This document shows, piece after piece, positions 53,275 to 62,386 of a stretch of DNA of 64,000 nt. Source of the DNA: Shimia abyssi. GTDB taxonomy: Bacteria; Pseudomonadota; Alphaproteobacteria; Rhodobacterales; Rhodobacteraceae. Position 1 is the stretch's first letter. Each line of letters starts with the position of its first letter. The stretch is from positions 44,937-108,936 of the forward strand of contig NZ_PYGJ01000015.1 in NCBI RefSeq assembly GCF_003014475.1, read 5' to 3'. Made by a program: the position numbers and the translations under genes. The notes beneath the pieces are model-generated. The model ran no database searches, was not told the DNA's origin, and worked only from the letters and a program-made list of their open reading frames with translations.

Positions 53275-53958
53275 TCAGAACGCGTAGCGCACTCCGAATT
53301 CGGTGTAATTCTGGGTCAAAGTCATGTCGGCGTCGCAGCTTTCACGCATGATCAGTTCTGCATTCGGGAGGTCGTTCCCACGCGCCCTCACCATTGCCGC
53401 CTCGGCATCCAGACCATGTTTGGTCCACCTTTGCTTAAGTCGATCAAGGATCTCGTCATGTGTTGGACACACAAAAACCGTCGCATCAAAAACATCGCGC
53501 AGAGAGCTCCAGGGCTCCGATTTGAGCAGCAGGTAATTTCCCTCGACCACGACAATTGGCGTGTCGGGATGGATGACAATCGACTGAGCGATCGACAGAT
53601 CCATCTGGCGGTCAAATTTGGGATGGAAGGTTTCGCGTTTTGCCGATGACAATCGCTTGACCGCTTCACAAAAACCATGCGCGTTAAAGGTCTCGGGCGC
53701 GCCCTTTCTCGCCAGCAGCCCCCGGGACTCCAACAGCCGATTGTCGAGATGATACCCGTCCATTGGCAAGAGCGCCGCTTCAGAAACCGCCCGGTCACTT
53801 TCACGGTTAAGCCTTTGAACAACACTCTCGGCAAGGGTCGACTTGCCAGAGGCAGGCGGGCCAGAGATCCCGATTATTGTTCTGGCACCGTCCTGCATCC
53901 TACTCCTCACCAGATCGCAGACTTCACCGACGTCATGTTCGAGTGAGGTTTCCGTCAT
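53275..53958 (-). CDS. uridine-kinase-like sugar kinase (FrcK type)
   Basis: A 227-residue P-loop kinase: ISGPPASGKSTLAESVVQRL (P-loop G33-S40), PMDGYHLDNRLLESRGLLARKGAPETF as the substrate loop, IVVVEGNYLLL as Walker B, and a LID-like RWTKHGLDAEAAMVRARGND. It belongs to the uridine kinase/phosphoribulokinase family. In rhizobia a kinase of this sort (FrcK) lies with the fructose transporter FrcBCA; here too it starts inside the stop of the transporter ATPase (ATGA). Likely role: phosphorylation of the imported sugar. Confidence 0.83.
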   Translation of the reverse strand: MTETSLEHDVGEVCDLVRSRMQDGARTIIGISGPPASGKSTLAESVVQRLNRESDRAVSEAALLPMDGYHLDNRLLESRGLLARKGAPETFNAHGFCEAVKRLSSAKRETFHPKFDRQMDLSIAQSIVIHPDTPIVVVEGNYLLLKSEPWSSLRDVFDATVFVCPTHDEILDRLKQRWTKHGLDAEAAMVRARGNDLPNAELIMRESCDADMTLTQNYTEFGVRYAF

Positions 53959-54740
53959 GCTGCCACACCTGCTTCTTCAGGGGTCATCGCGCCGGTCATC
54001 AAGGCGACTGCATCCGACATGGAGATGTCCTTCGAGTCTACGGTACAGAGCCGTTTCCCGAGCCTGTGGATGTGAATTCGGTCTGCGACCTCGAACACGT
54101 GGGGCATGTTGTGGCTGATGAGGATGATCGGGATGCCGCGTGATTTGACGTCCTGAATCAGCTCCAGCACACGGCGGCTCTCCTTGACACCCAGCGCCGC
54201 CGTCGGTTCGTCCATGATGATGAACTTAGAGGCAAACGCCGCCGCCCGTGCCACCGCCACACCCTGACGCTGACCGCCAGAAAGTGTTTCAACGGCCTGA
54301 TTGATCGACTGCACGGTCATCAGCCCCAATTCGGAGAGCTTATCACGGGCAAATTTCTCCATTGCCGGGCGATCCAGTTGTCGCAGGTACTTGCCCATGA
54401 AGCTACCTTTTCGAATTTCACGGCCCATGAACATGTTGTCGGCAATCGATAGCGCAGGCGACATAGCGAGTTGCTGGTAAACGATCTCGATTCCCATGTT
54501 GCGGGCGTCGATTGGAGAAGTGAAGTTGACTTTTTTACCCTCGATCAGGATCTCTCCCTCGTCGGGAATGGTGGCACCACAGATCGCTTTCACGATCGAT
54601 GATTTGCCCGCGCCGTTGTCCCCGATAACAGCAAGAATTTCGCCCTTACGTAATTCAAAGTCCGAATGATCGATGGCGGTTACGTGGCCGTATCGTTTGA
54701 CGATTCCCCGGCCCTGAACGATGGGTGTATTGTCCGACAT
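53955..54740 (-). CDS. frcA: sugar ABC transporter ATPase (FrcA type)
   Basis: A 261-residue single-domain ATPase: Walker A GDNGAGKSS (G40-S48), Q-loop IVYQQLAMSP, signature TLSGGQRQGVAVARA, Walker B FIIMDEPTAAL and switch His in ILISHNMPHVFEVADRIHIH. Most sugar CUT2 ATPases are double-domain; single-domain members such as FrcA work as dimers. ATG 54740 overlaps the permease stop (TAATG); an in-frame start 78 bases upstream was rejected because it would lie deep in the permease gene. Confidence 0.9.
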   Translation of the reverse strand: MSDNTPIVQGRGIVKRYGHVTAIDHSDFELRKGEILAVIGDNGAGKSSIVKAICGATIPDEGEILIEGKKVNFTSPIDARNMGIEIVYQQLAMSPALSIADNMFMGREIRKGSFMGKYLRQLDRPAMEKFARDKLSELGLMTVQSINQAVETLSGGQRQGVAVARAAAFASKFIIMDEPTAALGVKESRRVLELIQDVKSRGIPIILISHNMPHVFEVADRIHIHRLGKRLCTVDSKDISMSDAVALMTGAMTPEEAGVAA

Positions 54741-55810
54741 TAGCCCGATACCTTTCTGATCCATTGGTCCACCGCCACCGCGGCAATGATGAGAAGTCCG
54801 ATGAGGAGGAATGTCCATTGCGCGTCAGCGCCCATAAGCCTCAGCCCCAACGTAAAGACACCAACAATCAGCGCCCCGAAAAGCGAGCCCAGGATCGATC
54901 CTCGCCCGCCAAAGAGCGAGATGCCCCCGATGACAACAGCGGTAATGCTTTCGATATTGGCCAGTTGGCCAGAGGTTGGCGAAACTGATCCGATGCGCCC
55001 GATAAGGGCCCAGCCTGCAAAGGCACAAATGAGCCCCGAGAGCATGTAGACCGACATCAACGTCTTATGCACATTGACACCGGAAAGCTCTGCCGCTTCA
55101 GGATCATCACCAACCGCGTAGACATGACGGCCCCAGGCGGTGTGCTTGAGTGCGTAAGCCAAGACGATGATCAGAAGAAGCATGAACACCACACCGACCG
55201 TGAAGGTTGCACCGCCGATGCTGAATTTGGACCCGAAAAACTGCAGGAATGACGCCTCGGTCTCAATATCCTGACTGCGGATCGTTTCATTTGCGGAATA
55301 AAGGAAGTTCGTTGCCAGAACGATCTGCCACATTCCCAGCGTCACGATAAAGGGCGGCAGTTTGACCTTGCTCACCAGCCAGCCGTTCAGCGCCCCGATC
55401 GCGGTCCCCATTGCCAGGCCGCACACGACGGCAACAGGCGTTGGTATCCCGTAACGGAACGTAAACTGGCCCATGATCACGGACGAGAAAACCATAATTG
55501 CACCGACGCTCAGATCGATGCCCGCAGTCAGAATGACCAGACTCTGCGCGGCGGCAACAATGCCGACGATCTGAACTTGCTGCAGGATCAGCGTCATCGC
55601 GAAGGGTGAAAAGAACTTGGACCCAAGAAGTAGGCCAAAGATGAGGATTGCCGCGACAAGAACCGTGAGCGGCACCATAGATGGATTATTGTGCAGGATA
55701 TGTTGCACCTGGCCGACAAACCCACGGCGGGTATCTTCGAATTGCGCCACAGTCTCATTCCGGCTGGCGGCGGCCTCGAAGTCCTGGCCACTTTTTGTTG
55801 TATCAGACAT
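54740..55810 (-). CDS. frcC: sugar ABC transporter permease (FrcC type)
   Basis: A 356-residue CUT2-family permease with a polar N-terminus of about 45 residues and eight to ten transmembrane segments. Typical motifs: LVILTAGIDLSVGAIMVFSS near 100-120, NGWLVSKVKLPPFIVTLGM near 155-175, YAVGDDPEAAELSGVNV near 235-250 and VIGGISLFGGRGSILGSLFGAL near 295. ATG 55810 is preceded by GGGGGAAG; a TTG 12 bases upstream is less likely. It forms the membrane channel with FrcA. Confidence 0.91.
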   Translation of the reverse strand: MSDTTKSGQDFEAAASRNETVAQFEDTRRGFVGQVQHILHNNPSMVPLTVLVAAILIFGLLLGSKFFSPFAMTLILQQVQIVGIVAAAQSLVILTAGIDLSVGAIMVFSSVIMGQFTFRYGIPTPVAVVCGLAMGTAIGALNGWLVSKVKLPPFIVTLGMWQIVLATNFLYSANETIRSQDIETEASFLQFFGSKFSIGGATFTVGVVFMLLLIIVLAYALKHTAWGRHVYAVGDDPEAAELSGVNVHKTLMSVYMLSGLICAFAGWALIGRIGSVSPTSGQLANIESITAVVIGGISLFGGRGSILGSLFGALIVGVFTLGLRLMGADAQWTFLLIGLLIIAAVAVDQWIRKVSG

Positions 55811-55885
55811 AGCTTCCCCCAAACTTGCAGCTAACGAGTAAATCGACCGCCGCGCGGGTAATTTCTAGGTAATTATTGTGCTGGT

Positions 55886-55913
55886 GCGAGAGGCGCAGAT
55901 GCGCGCCTCTCGC
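55886..55913 (-). terminator. intercistronic stem-loop between frcB and frcC
   Basis: A perfect 11-base-pair stem GCGAGAGGCGC / GCGCCTCTCGC with a 6-base loop, in the gap after the binding-protein gene. No T-run follows on the minus strand, so it probably shields the 3' end of the binding-protein message or partly attenuates the permease genes. Confidence 0.65.
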
Positions 55914-55926
55914 GGTGCAAGGGCAA

Positions 55927-56943
55927 TCAGCCCCAGCAGAGGTCCAAACCTTCAGCGACAGAGATAGAGTCAACACCGTCGACAGCTGTCCCGGCAATGA
56001 GGCCAACGCCAGTATCAAAGAAGTCTTTGCCCGGAGTGGTTTCCGGTGTCGTACCGTTTTCCGCCCACGCTTTGATCGCCTCAACACCCAGAGCCGCCAT
56101 CGACAGCGGATACTGCTGGCTGGTTGCATCAATCACGCCGGCCTCGACGTCACGGACACCCGGGCATCCGCCGTCCACCGAAACGATGACGACACCTTCT
56201 TCACGACCCAGTGATTTCAGCGCTTCATACGCGCCAGCCGCCGCAGGCTCATTGATGGTGTAAACCACGTTGATATCCGGATCGATCGCCAGCAGGTTTT
56301 CCATGCCCTTGCGGCCGCCTTCAGCGTTACCATTAGACAGCTCATGTCCGACGATGCGCGGATCGGTTTCGTCACCCCACTTCGAGGGGTCACCGATATC
56401 CACACCAAAGCCGTCAAGGAAGCCCTGATTGCGCAGAACGCCAACAGTCGGCTGCGAGATGTTGATGTTCAAAAGGCCGATCTTGGCATCGGCAGCCGCA
56501 TCACCCATGTGGCCCTTGGCCCACTGACCGATCAACTTGCCTGCCAGATAATTGTCGGTGGCGAAGGTTGCGTTTGCTGAATCGGCGGGATCCAACGGCG
56601 TATCTAGTGCGATAACAACCAGGCCCGCATCACGGGCTTGTTTTACGGCAGAACCAATCGACGAGGTGTCCGAAGCCACGAGCAGAATGCCTCCTGCGCC
56701 GTCCAGAATGCAGGTCTCGATCGCCTGAACCTGAGTTTCGTGGTCTCCATCAAATTTGCCGGCAAACATTTTGAGCTCAACACCGATTTCCTCAGCTTTC
56801 GCCGAAGCACCTTCGCGCATCTTCACGAAGAAAGGGTTCGAGTCATCCTTGGTGATAAGGCAGGCGCTTGTATCTGCCAGCGCCGCGCCAGCGAATGTCG
56901 TCGACACGGCCAAAGCCGCGGCACCAGTAAGTAGTTTTCTCAT
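55927..56943 (-). CDS. frcB: sugar ABC transporter substrate-binding protein (FrcB type)
   Basis: A 338-residue periplasmic binding protein: signal peptide about 1-23 (ends GAALADT), then a two-lobe fold with [79 protein letters not shown] and [20 protein letters not shown]. Closest in feel to fructose/ribose-type FrcB proteins. Four cysteines may form disulfides. First gene of the leftward sugar operon; divergent from a ROK regulator across 310 bases. Confidence 0.91.
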   Translation of the reverse strand: MRKLLTGAAALAVSTTFAGAALADTSACLITKDDSNPFFVKMREGASAKAEEIGVELKMFAGKFDGDHETQVQAIETCILDGAGGILLVASDTSSIGSAVKQARDAGLVVIALDTPLDPADSANATFATDNYLAGKLIGQWAKGHMGDAAADAKIGLLNINISQPTVGVLRNQGFLDGFGVDIGDPSKWGDETDPRIVGHELSNGNAEGGRKGMENLLAIDPDINVVYTINEPAAAGAYEALKSLGREEGVVIVSVDGGCPGVRDVEAGVIDATSQQYPLSMAALGVEAIKAWAENGTTPETTPGKDFFDTGVGLIAGTAVDGVDSISVAEGLDLCWG

Positions 56944-57253
56944 TTTGGTCTCCCAATTGGTTCAGCTTGCTCGCACTCCGCGATCAGTTGTCGAACGCGA
57001 AACGGCGATGATTTCTGGAAGTGTTCCTCCGAATGAAGCAAGGCAATGCCTCCACCCCACTACTCTTCAACTCTTCCTCCCAACGACAGTAGTGCCGTTA
57101 ATGATCGAATTAGCGCCAACAACTGCGCCCTGTCAATACTTACTTCGTGATGAATTAATTTTACGCACTTCTGATATTTGCCACTCGACCGGAGTGCGAC
57201 GGAAGCATCAAATTGCTTGCAATACCGGGGTGGAAGGTTGCACAAGTGTAGTC
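56944..57253. promoter_or_regulatory. divergent regulatory region between frcB and the ROK gene
   Basis: About 310 bases holding both promoters. A motif CAATACTT followed by TTACTTCGT lies around 57134-57149. A close partner, CAATACTT with TTACTTCAT, lies at about 58532-58555, upstream of the second transporter. Matching motifs on both flanks of the ROK gene are candidate binding sites for it. Confidence 0.4.
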
Positions 57254-58459
57254 ATGGATGAGGAAACCAAGGAACAATTGCTCCGCGCTAACCCCCTTAA
57301 GGGAACGAACCAGATCGATGTTCGGGGATACAATGAACGGCTGGTCTTGCAGCTGATCCGGGAGCACGGCTCACTCACAAAAGCGGAAGCCACACGGGCG
57401 ACAGGGCTATCCCCAAATGCCTCCTCTGTGATTTTCAGAGCGCTCGAGAGCGAAGGTCTGATAATCCGGGGCGACCCGATTCGCGGTCGGGTCGGGCAAC
57501 CATCGACCCCTCTCAGGATTAATCCTGATGCACATCACTATGTTTCGCTCAGAGTGGGGCGCCGCAGTATCGATATTGCTGTTGTGAATTTTGTTGGCGA
57601 AATCGAGTCGAGCCGTCGCATGGCACTGCCCTTTCCAACACCAAAAGTCGCTTTGGAATTCTTTAAGTCCGAGCTCGGAGGCGTACTCAGGTCAGCCAAG
57701 AAGAACCGCAAATCGATCTCCGGTATGTCGGTTGCGATGCCGTTTGAGCTGTGGAGCTGGACCGAGGAGTTTGGCGCTCCAAAAGAAGAAATGGAAGCGT
57801 GGCGGGACTTCGACATTGCCGCAGAACTTCAAAAAATCGTTCCGTGGAAAGTACTTGTTGAGAATGACGGCACTGCAGCCTGTCGCGCCGAGCAGGTTTT
57901 TGGCTCGCATACAGGCAAAAAAGACTGGGTATACTTCTTTGTGGGCACATTCATCGGCGGAGGCATTGTCCTGAATGGAAGCGTCTTCCCCGGCAGTCGG
58001 CGAAACTCGGGCGGTTTCGGGCCCATGCGCGTGCCCGAGCAAAGCGGTGGAAACCGTTTGGTGGATCACGCGTCCCTTGTGGTTCTCGAAAGAAGCATTG
58101 CAGCCGAAGGCGGCAATCCATTTGCAATCTACGAAGAGGGAAGCAACTGGGATGATTACGAGCCCCTCCTTTCCAATTGGATCTCAAATGCAGCCTTAAA
58201 CCTTTCACATGCAATTGTTTCGTCACTGTCGGTTCTGGACTTTGATGCTGCGGTGATCGATGGAGCTTTTCCGAGCGACGTCAAAAAACGCCTGGTGTCC
58301 GAAACGCGCCGCCAGCTTAGCCGGGCCGACTTGCAAGGTGTGCATTTTCTAGACGTTGAAGAGGGGCAAGTCGGGCGTCGCGCCAGAACCATCAGCGCCG
58401 CCGCGGCTTTTGTGTCGGCCAACTACATGATCGATCAGAACACCTTACACCGCAACTGA
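57254..58459 (+). CDS. ROK-family transcriptional regulator
   Basis: A 401-residue regulator with an N-terminal winged helix about 15-75 (NERLVLQLIREHGSLTKAEA, TRATGLSPNASSVIFRALES, GRVGQPSTPL). The ROK fold follows with FVGTFIGGGIVLNGSVFPG and SRRNSGGFGPMRV, and catalytic-type ENDGTAACRAEQVFG near 200. It sits between the two sugar transporters, divergent from frcB and codirectional with the fused transporter gene, and probably represses both. ATG 57254 is chosen by homology; a long upstream in-frame extension to 56756 runs over frcB and is not credible. The ribosome site is weak. Confidence 0.88.
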   Translation: MDEETKEQLLRANPLKGTNQIDVRGYNERLVLQLIREHGSLTKAEATRATGLSPNASSVIFRALESEGLIIRGDPIRGRVGQPSTPLRINPDAHHYVSLRVGRRSIDIAVVNFVGEIESSRRMALPFPTPKVALEFFKSELGGVLRSAKKNRKSISGMSVAMPFELWSWTEEFGAPKEEMEAWRDFDIAAELQKIVPWKVLVENDGTAACRAEQVFGSHTGKKDWVYFFVGTFIGGGIVLNGSVFPGSRRNSGGFGPMRVPEQSGGNRLVDHASLVVLERSIAAEGGNPFAIYEEGSNWDDYEPLLSNWISNAALNLSHAIVSSLSVLDFDAAVIDGAFPSDVKKRLVSETRRQLSRADLQGVHFLDVEEGQVGRRARTISAAAAFVSANYMIDQNTLHRN

Positions 58460-58784
58460 GGTCGAATTACCGCCGCGAGTTACGTGGATCAATACTCCCC
58501 CAACTCCGCTCCTGGACATCAGGAATTCTTCACAATACTTTAATTATTACTTCATTCACAATTATTATTGACTCAGCAAAAACTGTGAACCTATGTTCGC
58601 AGAATGTCTGTTTTGGCCCGGGAGGACGCCATGCATTTCGCACCAGTCTGTCATCCGGGCTGCGTGAGCGCAGGAAGGTAATTTTGCCGACCACCGAAAC
58701 GGTCCCAAAGGGGTCTGAGAAAAATTCAGAAAATCGGTCTGCTTCTGCCCCATTTGGGTGCACGCAGATTGGAGGATAAGCAAA
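58460..58784 (+). promoter_or_regulatory. promoter region of the fused sugar transporter operon
   Basis: TTGACT (58568-58573), an 18-base spacer and TATGTT (58592-58597) form a plausible promoter in an AT-rich stretch. A CAATACTT/TTACTTC motif pair lies just upstream (about 58532-58555), like the one in front of frcB. The leader to the ATG at 58785 is about 180 bases and ends in GGAGG. Confidence 0.5.
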
Positions 58785-61358
58785 ATGGACGGCTCGATAG
58801 AAGCACGCCGGGTATCACCCCGCAATAAACCAGAGAATGGTTCGGTCCTGCTCACCTTGGAGGCCGCAACCAAGGTGTTTGGCGGCACCGTCGCAGTCAA
58901 GGACGTCACGTTTGACATCCGCGCTGGTGAGGTACTGGCGCTGCTGGGCGAAAACGGCGCTGGCAAGAGCACATGCGTGAAAATGCTTGCCGGGGTCTAT
59001 TCACCCGACTCCGGCTGCATATCGGTTGGAGGCGAAAAAAAGGTCTGGTCTTCGCCGATGGATTCCCAATCCCAGGGTATCGCGGTCATCCATCAGCATC
59101 CGGGCCTTTTTCCTGACCTTTCGATAGTTGAAAACATTTTCTTTGGGAGATTCCGAAAGAAGCCCAATGGGCTTCTCGATATGGAGACCATGCGCAGGGC
59201 AGCCGTCGAAGTATTGGAAATGGTTGGACTGGACGCTGATCCCGACCAATCACTTCGCACGCTCAGCGTCTCTGAACAACAACTGATCGAGATTGCCAAG
59301 GCGCTCTCGACCAACTCGCACATTCTTATCATGGATGAGCCGACCGCCGCGCTTTCACACAATGAGGTTCGCAAACTCTTCGACGTTGTCGATTCCCTCA
59401 AAGCGCGTGGCGTCGGAATTGTTTTTGTTGGCCACCGGATGGACGAGATCTTTGAGATTTCTGATCGGGTTGCCGTGCTCAGAGATGGCGAACTTGTTGG
59501 CCTCGACAGCGCTGCCAATATCACTCGGCCGCAAGCGATCAACCTCATGGCTGGTCGTGAGTTAACGGCCTCCTACCCCGAGCGGACGCACGATTATGGA
59601 GACACCGTGCTTGAAGTGAACAGGCTCGGCGTCGACGGTCAGTATGCCGATGTCTCCTTCGCAGTGAAGGCAGGTGAAATTTTGGGGATCGGTGGCCTCG
59701 TGGGCAGTGGCCGCACCGAAATCGCACGCACGATTTTTGGCGTAACAAGCCCGACTTCCGGTGCGATTAAAATTGACGGCAGGGAAGTCTCATTCGCGAA
59801 CGCCAACGCCTCGATGAAACATGGCGTCGCGTATGTGTCAGAAGACCGGCTTACGCAAAGCCTGATCATGGACTTTTCAATTCGCGTCAATGGCTCGCTA
59901 ACCGTTCTCAACAAAGCGACAAAAAACGGGTTGCTTGGCGCCGATCGCGAGATCGCAACCGTCAAAGACCAACTGGACCGACTCAAACTCCGATACGCAA
60001 GCTTCGAACAGGAAATCTCGGGCCTTTCGGGCGGCAACCAGCAAAAAGTCGTCCTTGCCAAATGGCTGGCAACAAAGCCAAAAATCCTAATTCTGGACGA
60101 ACCGACACAAGGCATTGATGTTCAGAGCAAGGCCGAAGTGCACGCAATTATTGCCGATCTCGCCAAAGCGGGAATGGCGATTGTTTTGATTTCGTCGGAA
60201 ATGCCAGAACTCATCGGCATGTGCGACCGCATAACCGTGATGCGCGAAGGGCGTCAGGCAGACACGTTCGATAAGTCGGTCGCTACGCCGGACGTTATTC
60301 TTGAGGCGGCAACCGCCGACGACGCAGTTCCTACGCACACAGAAGGCGTTGAACTGTCCGAATCGGAACCTCGGCACGGGCTCCTGAAAAAAGCCATGGC
60401 ACAACGCGAGATTGGCCTGATCGCAGCGATATTGCTGATCGTGATCCCCGTGACACTGATCAATCCGCGCATGTTGTCGGGGACGAACCTTTACTCGTTG
60501 GGAATGGATGCGGCGTTGCTGGCGATTGTCGCCCTTGGGCAGATGATGGTCATTCTGACGCGTAACATCGACCTTTCGGTGGCTTCGGTGATCGGGTTCA
60601 CCGCCTATGCCGCCGCTTATGTCATGTCGACGAACCCGGATTTACCGGTGATCGTAGCGGTTCTGGCCGCCGTGGCACTCGGCGGCGTTGCGGGGGCGAT
60701 CAACGGGACAATTATCGCGATCGGCCGGGTGCCGGCCATCGTGGCAACACTTGGGACCATGTCCGTCTTCAGGGGGGCGCATAGTCTGTTTGCCGACGGT
60801 GATCAGATCAGTGCCGACGAAGTTCCCGGTCACTGGCTGGACCTGGCGTCGAGCAGCATCGCGGGCATTCCGGTATTGATCCTGATTTCTGCGGCGATCC
60901 TTTTGGTCGCAGCGGTGATCCTTGCCCGGACGCAATGGGGCCGAGAGCTTTATGGGGTGGGATCGAACCCTGAGGGCGCGGATCTTGTCGGTGTGCCAGC
61001 GCAAAAACGGATCTTTGTTGTTTTCCTTATCGCCGGCGCACTTGCCGGGCTGATGGGGGCGCTCTGGGCGTCGCGCTATGCGACGGTGGATGCGCGCGTC
61101 GCCTTCGGCTTTGAACTGACCGTGATCGCCTCCGTCGTCGTCGGTGGCGTAGCGATCCGCGGAGGATCAGGAACCGTGTTCGGGATCCTACTGGGAGCCA
61201 TCACGCTGCTGGTCATTCGCAATGGGCTGACGCTTGTTCGGGTCGACCCGCTTTGGCTCCAGGGCGTTTACGGCCTTGTGATTCTAGTGGCGATCTTCGT
61301 TGACGCAAAAGTCGCAGAGAAAAGCGAAAAAACTAAAGCTCGGAGGGTTCGAGTATGA
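58785..61358 (+). CDS. sugar ABC transporter: double ATPase fused to permease
   Basis: An 857-residue single chain. First ATPase domain about 20-250: Walker A GENGAGKST (G55-T63), LSVSEQQLIEIAKAL, ILIMDEPTAAL. Second ATPase domain about 270-510: degenerate Walker A GLVGSGRTEIAR, LSGGNQQKVVLAKWL, ILILDEPTQGID. From about 540 a complete CUT2 permease with eight to ten transmembrane segments: VILTRNIDLSVASVIGFTAY, NGTIIAIGRVPAIVATLGTM, YGVGSNPEGADLVGVPAQ, ASVVVGGVAIRGGSG. So RbsA-like and RbsC-like parts are joined. ATG 58785 has GGAGG 9 bases upstream. A second separate permease and a binding protein follow. Confidence 0.93.
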   Translation: MDGSIEARRVSPRNKPENGSVLLTLEAATKVFGGTVAVKDVTFDIRAGEVLALLGENGAGKSTCVKMLAGVYSPDSGCISVGGEKKVWSSPMDSQSQGIAVIHQHPGLFPDLSIVENIFFGRFRKKPNGLLDMETMRRAAVEVLEMVGLDADPDQSLRTLSVSEQQLIEIAKALSTNSHILIMDEPTAALSHNEVRKLFDVVDSLKARGVGIVFVGHRMDEIFEISDRVAVLRDGELVGLDSAANITRPQAINLMAGRELTASYPERTHDYGDTVLEVNRLGVDGQYADVSFAVKAGEILGIGGLVGSGRTEIARTIFGVTSPTSGAIKIDGREVSFANANASMKHGVAYVSEDRLTQSLIMDFSIRVNGSLTVLNKATKNGLLGADREIATVKDQLDRLKLRYASFEQEISGLSGGNQQKVVLAKWLATKPKILILDEPTQGIDVQSKAEVHAIIADLAKAGMAIVLISSEMPELIGMCDRITVMREGRQADTFDKSVATPDVILEAATADDAVPTHTEGVELSESEPRHGLLKKAMAQREIGLIAAILLIVIPVTLINPRMLSGTNLYSLGMDAALLAIVALGQMMVILTRNIDLSVASVIGFTAYAAAYVMSTNPDLPVIVAVLAAVALGGVAGAINGTIIAIGRVPAIVATLGTMSVFRGAHSLFADGDQISADEVPGHWLDLASSSIAGIPVLILISAAILLVAAVILARTQWGRELYGVGSNPEGADLVGVPAQKRIFVVFLIAGALAGLMGALWASRYATVDARVAFGFELTVIASVVVGGVAIRGGSGTVFGILLGAITLLVIRNGLTLVRVDPLWLQGVYGLVILVAIFVDAKVAEKSEKTKARRVRV

Positions 61359-62338
61359 GACGACCTGACTGGATTTCCGCTTGGGATCTCTTCATTTGCG
61401 CATTCGCCCTAATCCTATTGATCGCAGGATTGGTGATGTTCCCTAACTTCGGGACCGCATTCAATATTTCGCAATTGATTGCCGGTGCCTCTGAACGCGC
61501 ATTGCTGGTCCTGCCAATGATGCTCTTGCTTATCACCCGTGACATTGACCTGTCGGTTGCAAGTACGCTCGCGCTAACGAGCGTTGTATTCGGCCTGGTC
61601 GTTCAGGCTGGGATACCGCTTTTTCCGGCTATCCTGATCACGCTTTTGGCGGGTGCGGCACTTGGCGGATTCAATGGGTTTCTTTCAACAACCGCCGGTT
61701 TGCATTCGCTTGTGGTGACGCTTGGCACGATGGCGCTGTTCCGGGGTATTGGCTACATGCTACTTGGCAGCGGCTCGGTAAACCTGCTTCCGGATGCGCT
61801 TTTGGATTTCGGCTTCACCAACATTCCGGGCATTCCGGTACCTTGGACGATTGTTCCATACCTGGTGATCCTGCCGATATTTGCGCTTGTCGTACACAAG
61901 ACACCCTTGGGGCGCCGCATCTTCGCAATTGGTGGCAACCCGGACACGGCGCTTTATTCCGGCATTCTGGTCGACAGGATCAGGTTCTGGCTATTCGTCT
62001 TTTCAGGTGTGCTTTGCTCGATCGCAGGGATCGTCTACACGGCGCGTCTCGCTAATGCCCGCGCCAACAACGCGTTTGGCATGGAGCTGGACGTCATCAC
62101 AATCGCGATCCTGGGCGGCGTCAGCGTGTTTGGCGGCAAAGGCGGCGTGGTCGGTGTGACAGGCGCGCTTATTCTGGTTGCTCTTGTCAGGAACCTGCTG
62201 GGCATCAATGGAGTCGGCGGCGACGCCCAAAGCACGATCGTCGGCTCCATGCTTATTGCCGCCCTTTTGATTGGAAATTTCGGCCCGCAGATATCGAAAG
62301 CATTCGGACGTCTGCGGTCCCGGAGTTCGCACGCCTGA
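61355..62338 (+). CDS. sugar ABC transporter permease (second permease)
   Basis: A 327-residue CUT2 permease: LLITRDIDLSVASTLALTSV near 55-75, FNGFLSTTAGLHSLVVTLGT near 105-125, FAIGGNPDTALYSGILVDR near 190-208, and AILGGVSVFGGKGGVVGVTGA near 250. About nine transmembrane segments. Starts inside the stop codon of the fused ATPase-permease (ATGA). Together the two genes supply two different permease halves, as in rhamnose-type systems with RhaP and RhaQ, so the membrane part is a heterodimer (inference). Confidence 0.92.
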   Translation: MRRPDWISAWDLFICAFALILLIAGLVMFPNFGTAFNISQLIAGASERALLVLPMMLLLITRDIDLSVASTLALTSVVFGLVVQAGIPLFPAILITLLAGAALGGFNGFLSTTAGLHSLVVTLGTMALFRGIGYMLLGSGSVNLLPDALLDFGFTNIPGIPVPWTIVPYLVILPIFALVVHKTPLGRRIFAIGGNPDTALYSGILVDRIRFWLFVFSGVLCSIAGIVYTARLANARANNAFGMELDVITIAILGGVSVFGGKGGVVGVTGALILVALVRNLLGINGVGGDAQSTIVGSMLIAALLIGNFGPQISKAFGRLRSRSSHA

Positions 62339-62386
62339 AGGCGCGTAACAAACGGCTCAACAAATCCAACATAGAGGAGAACTACT

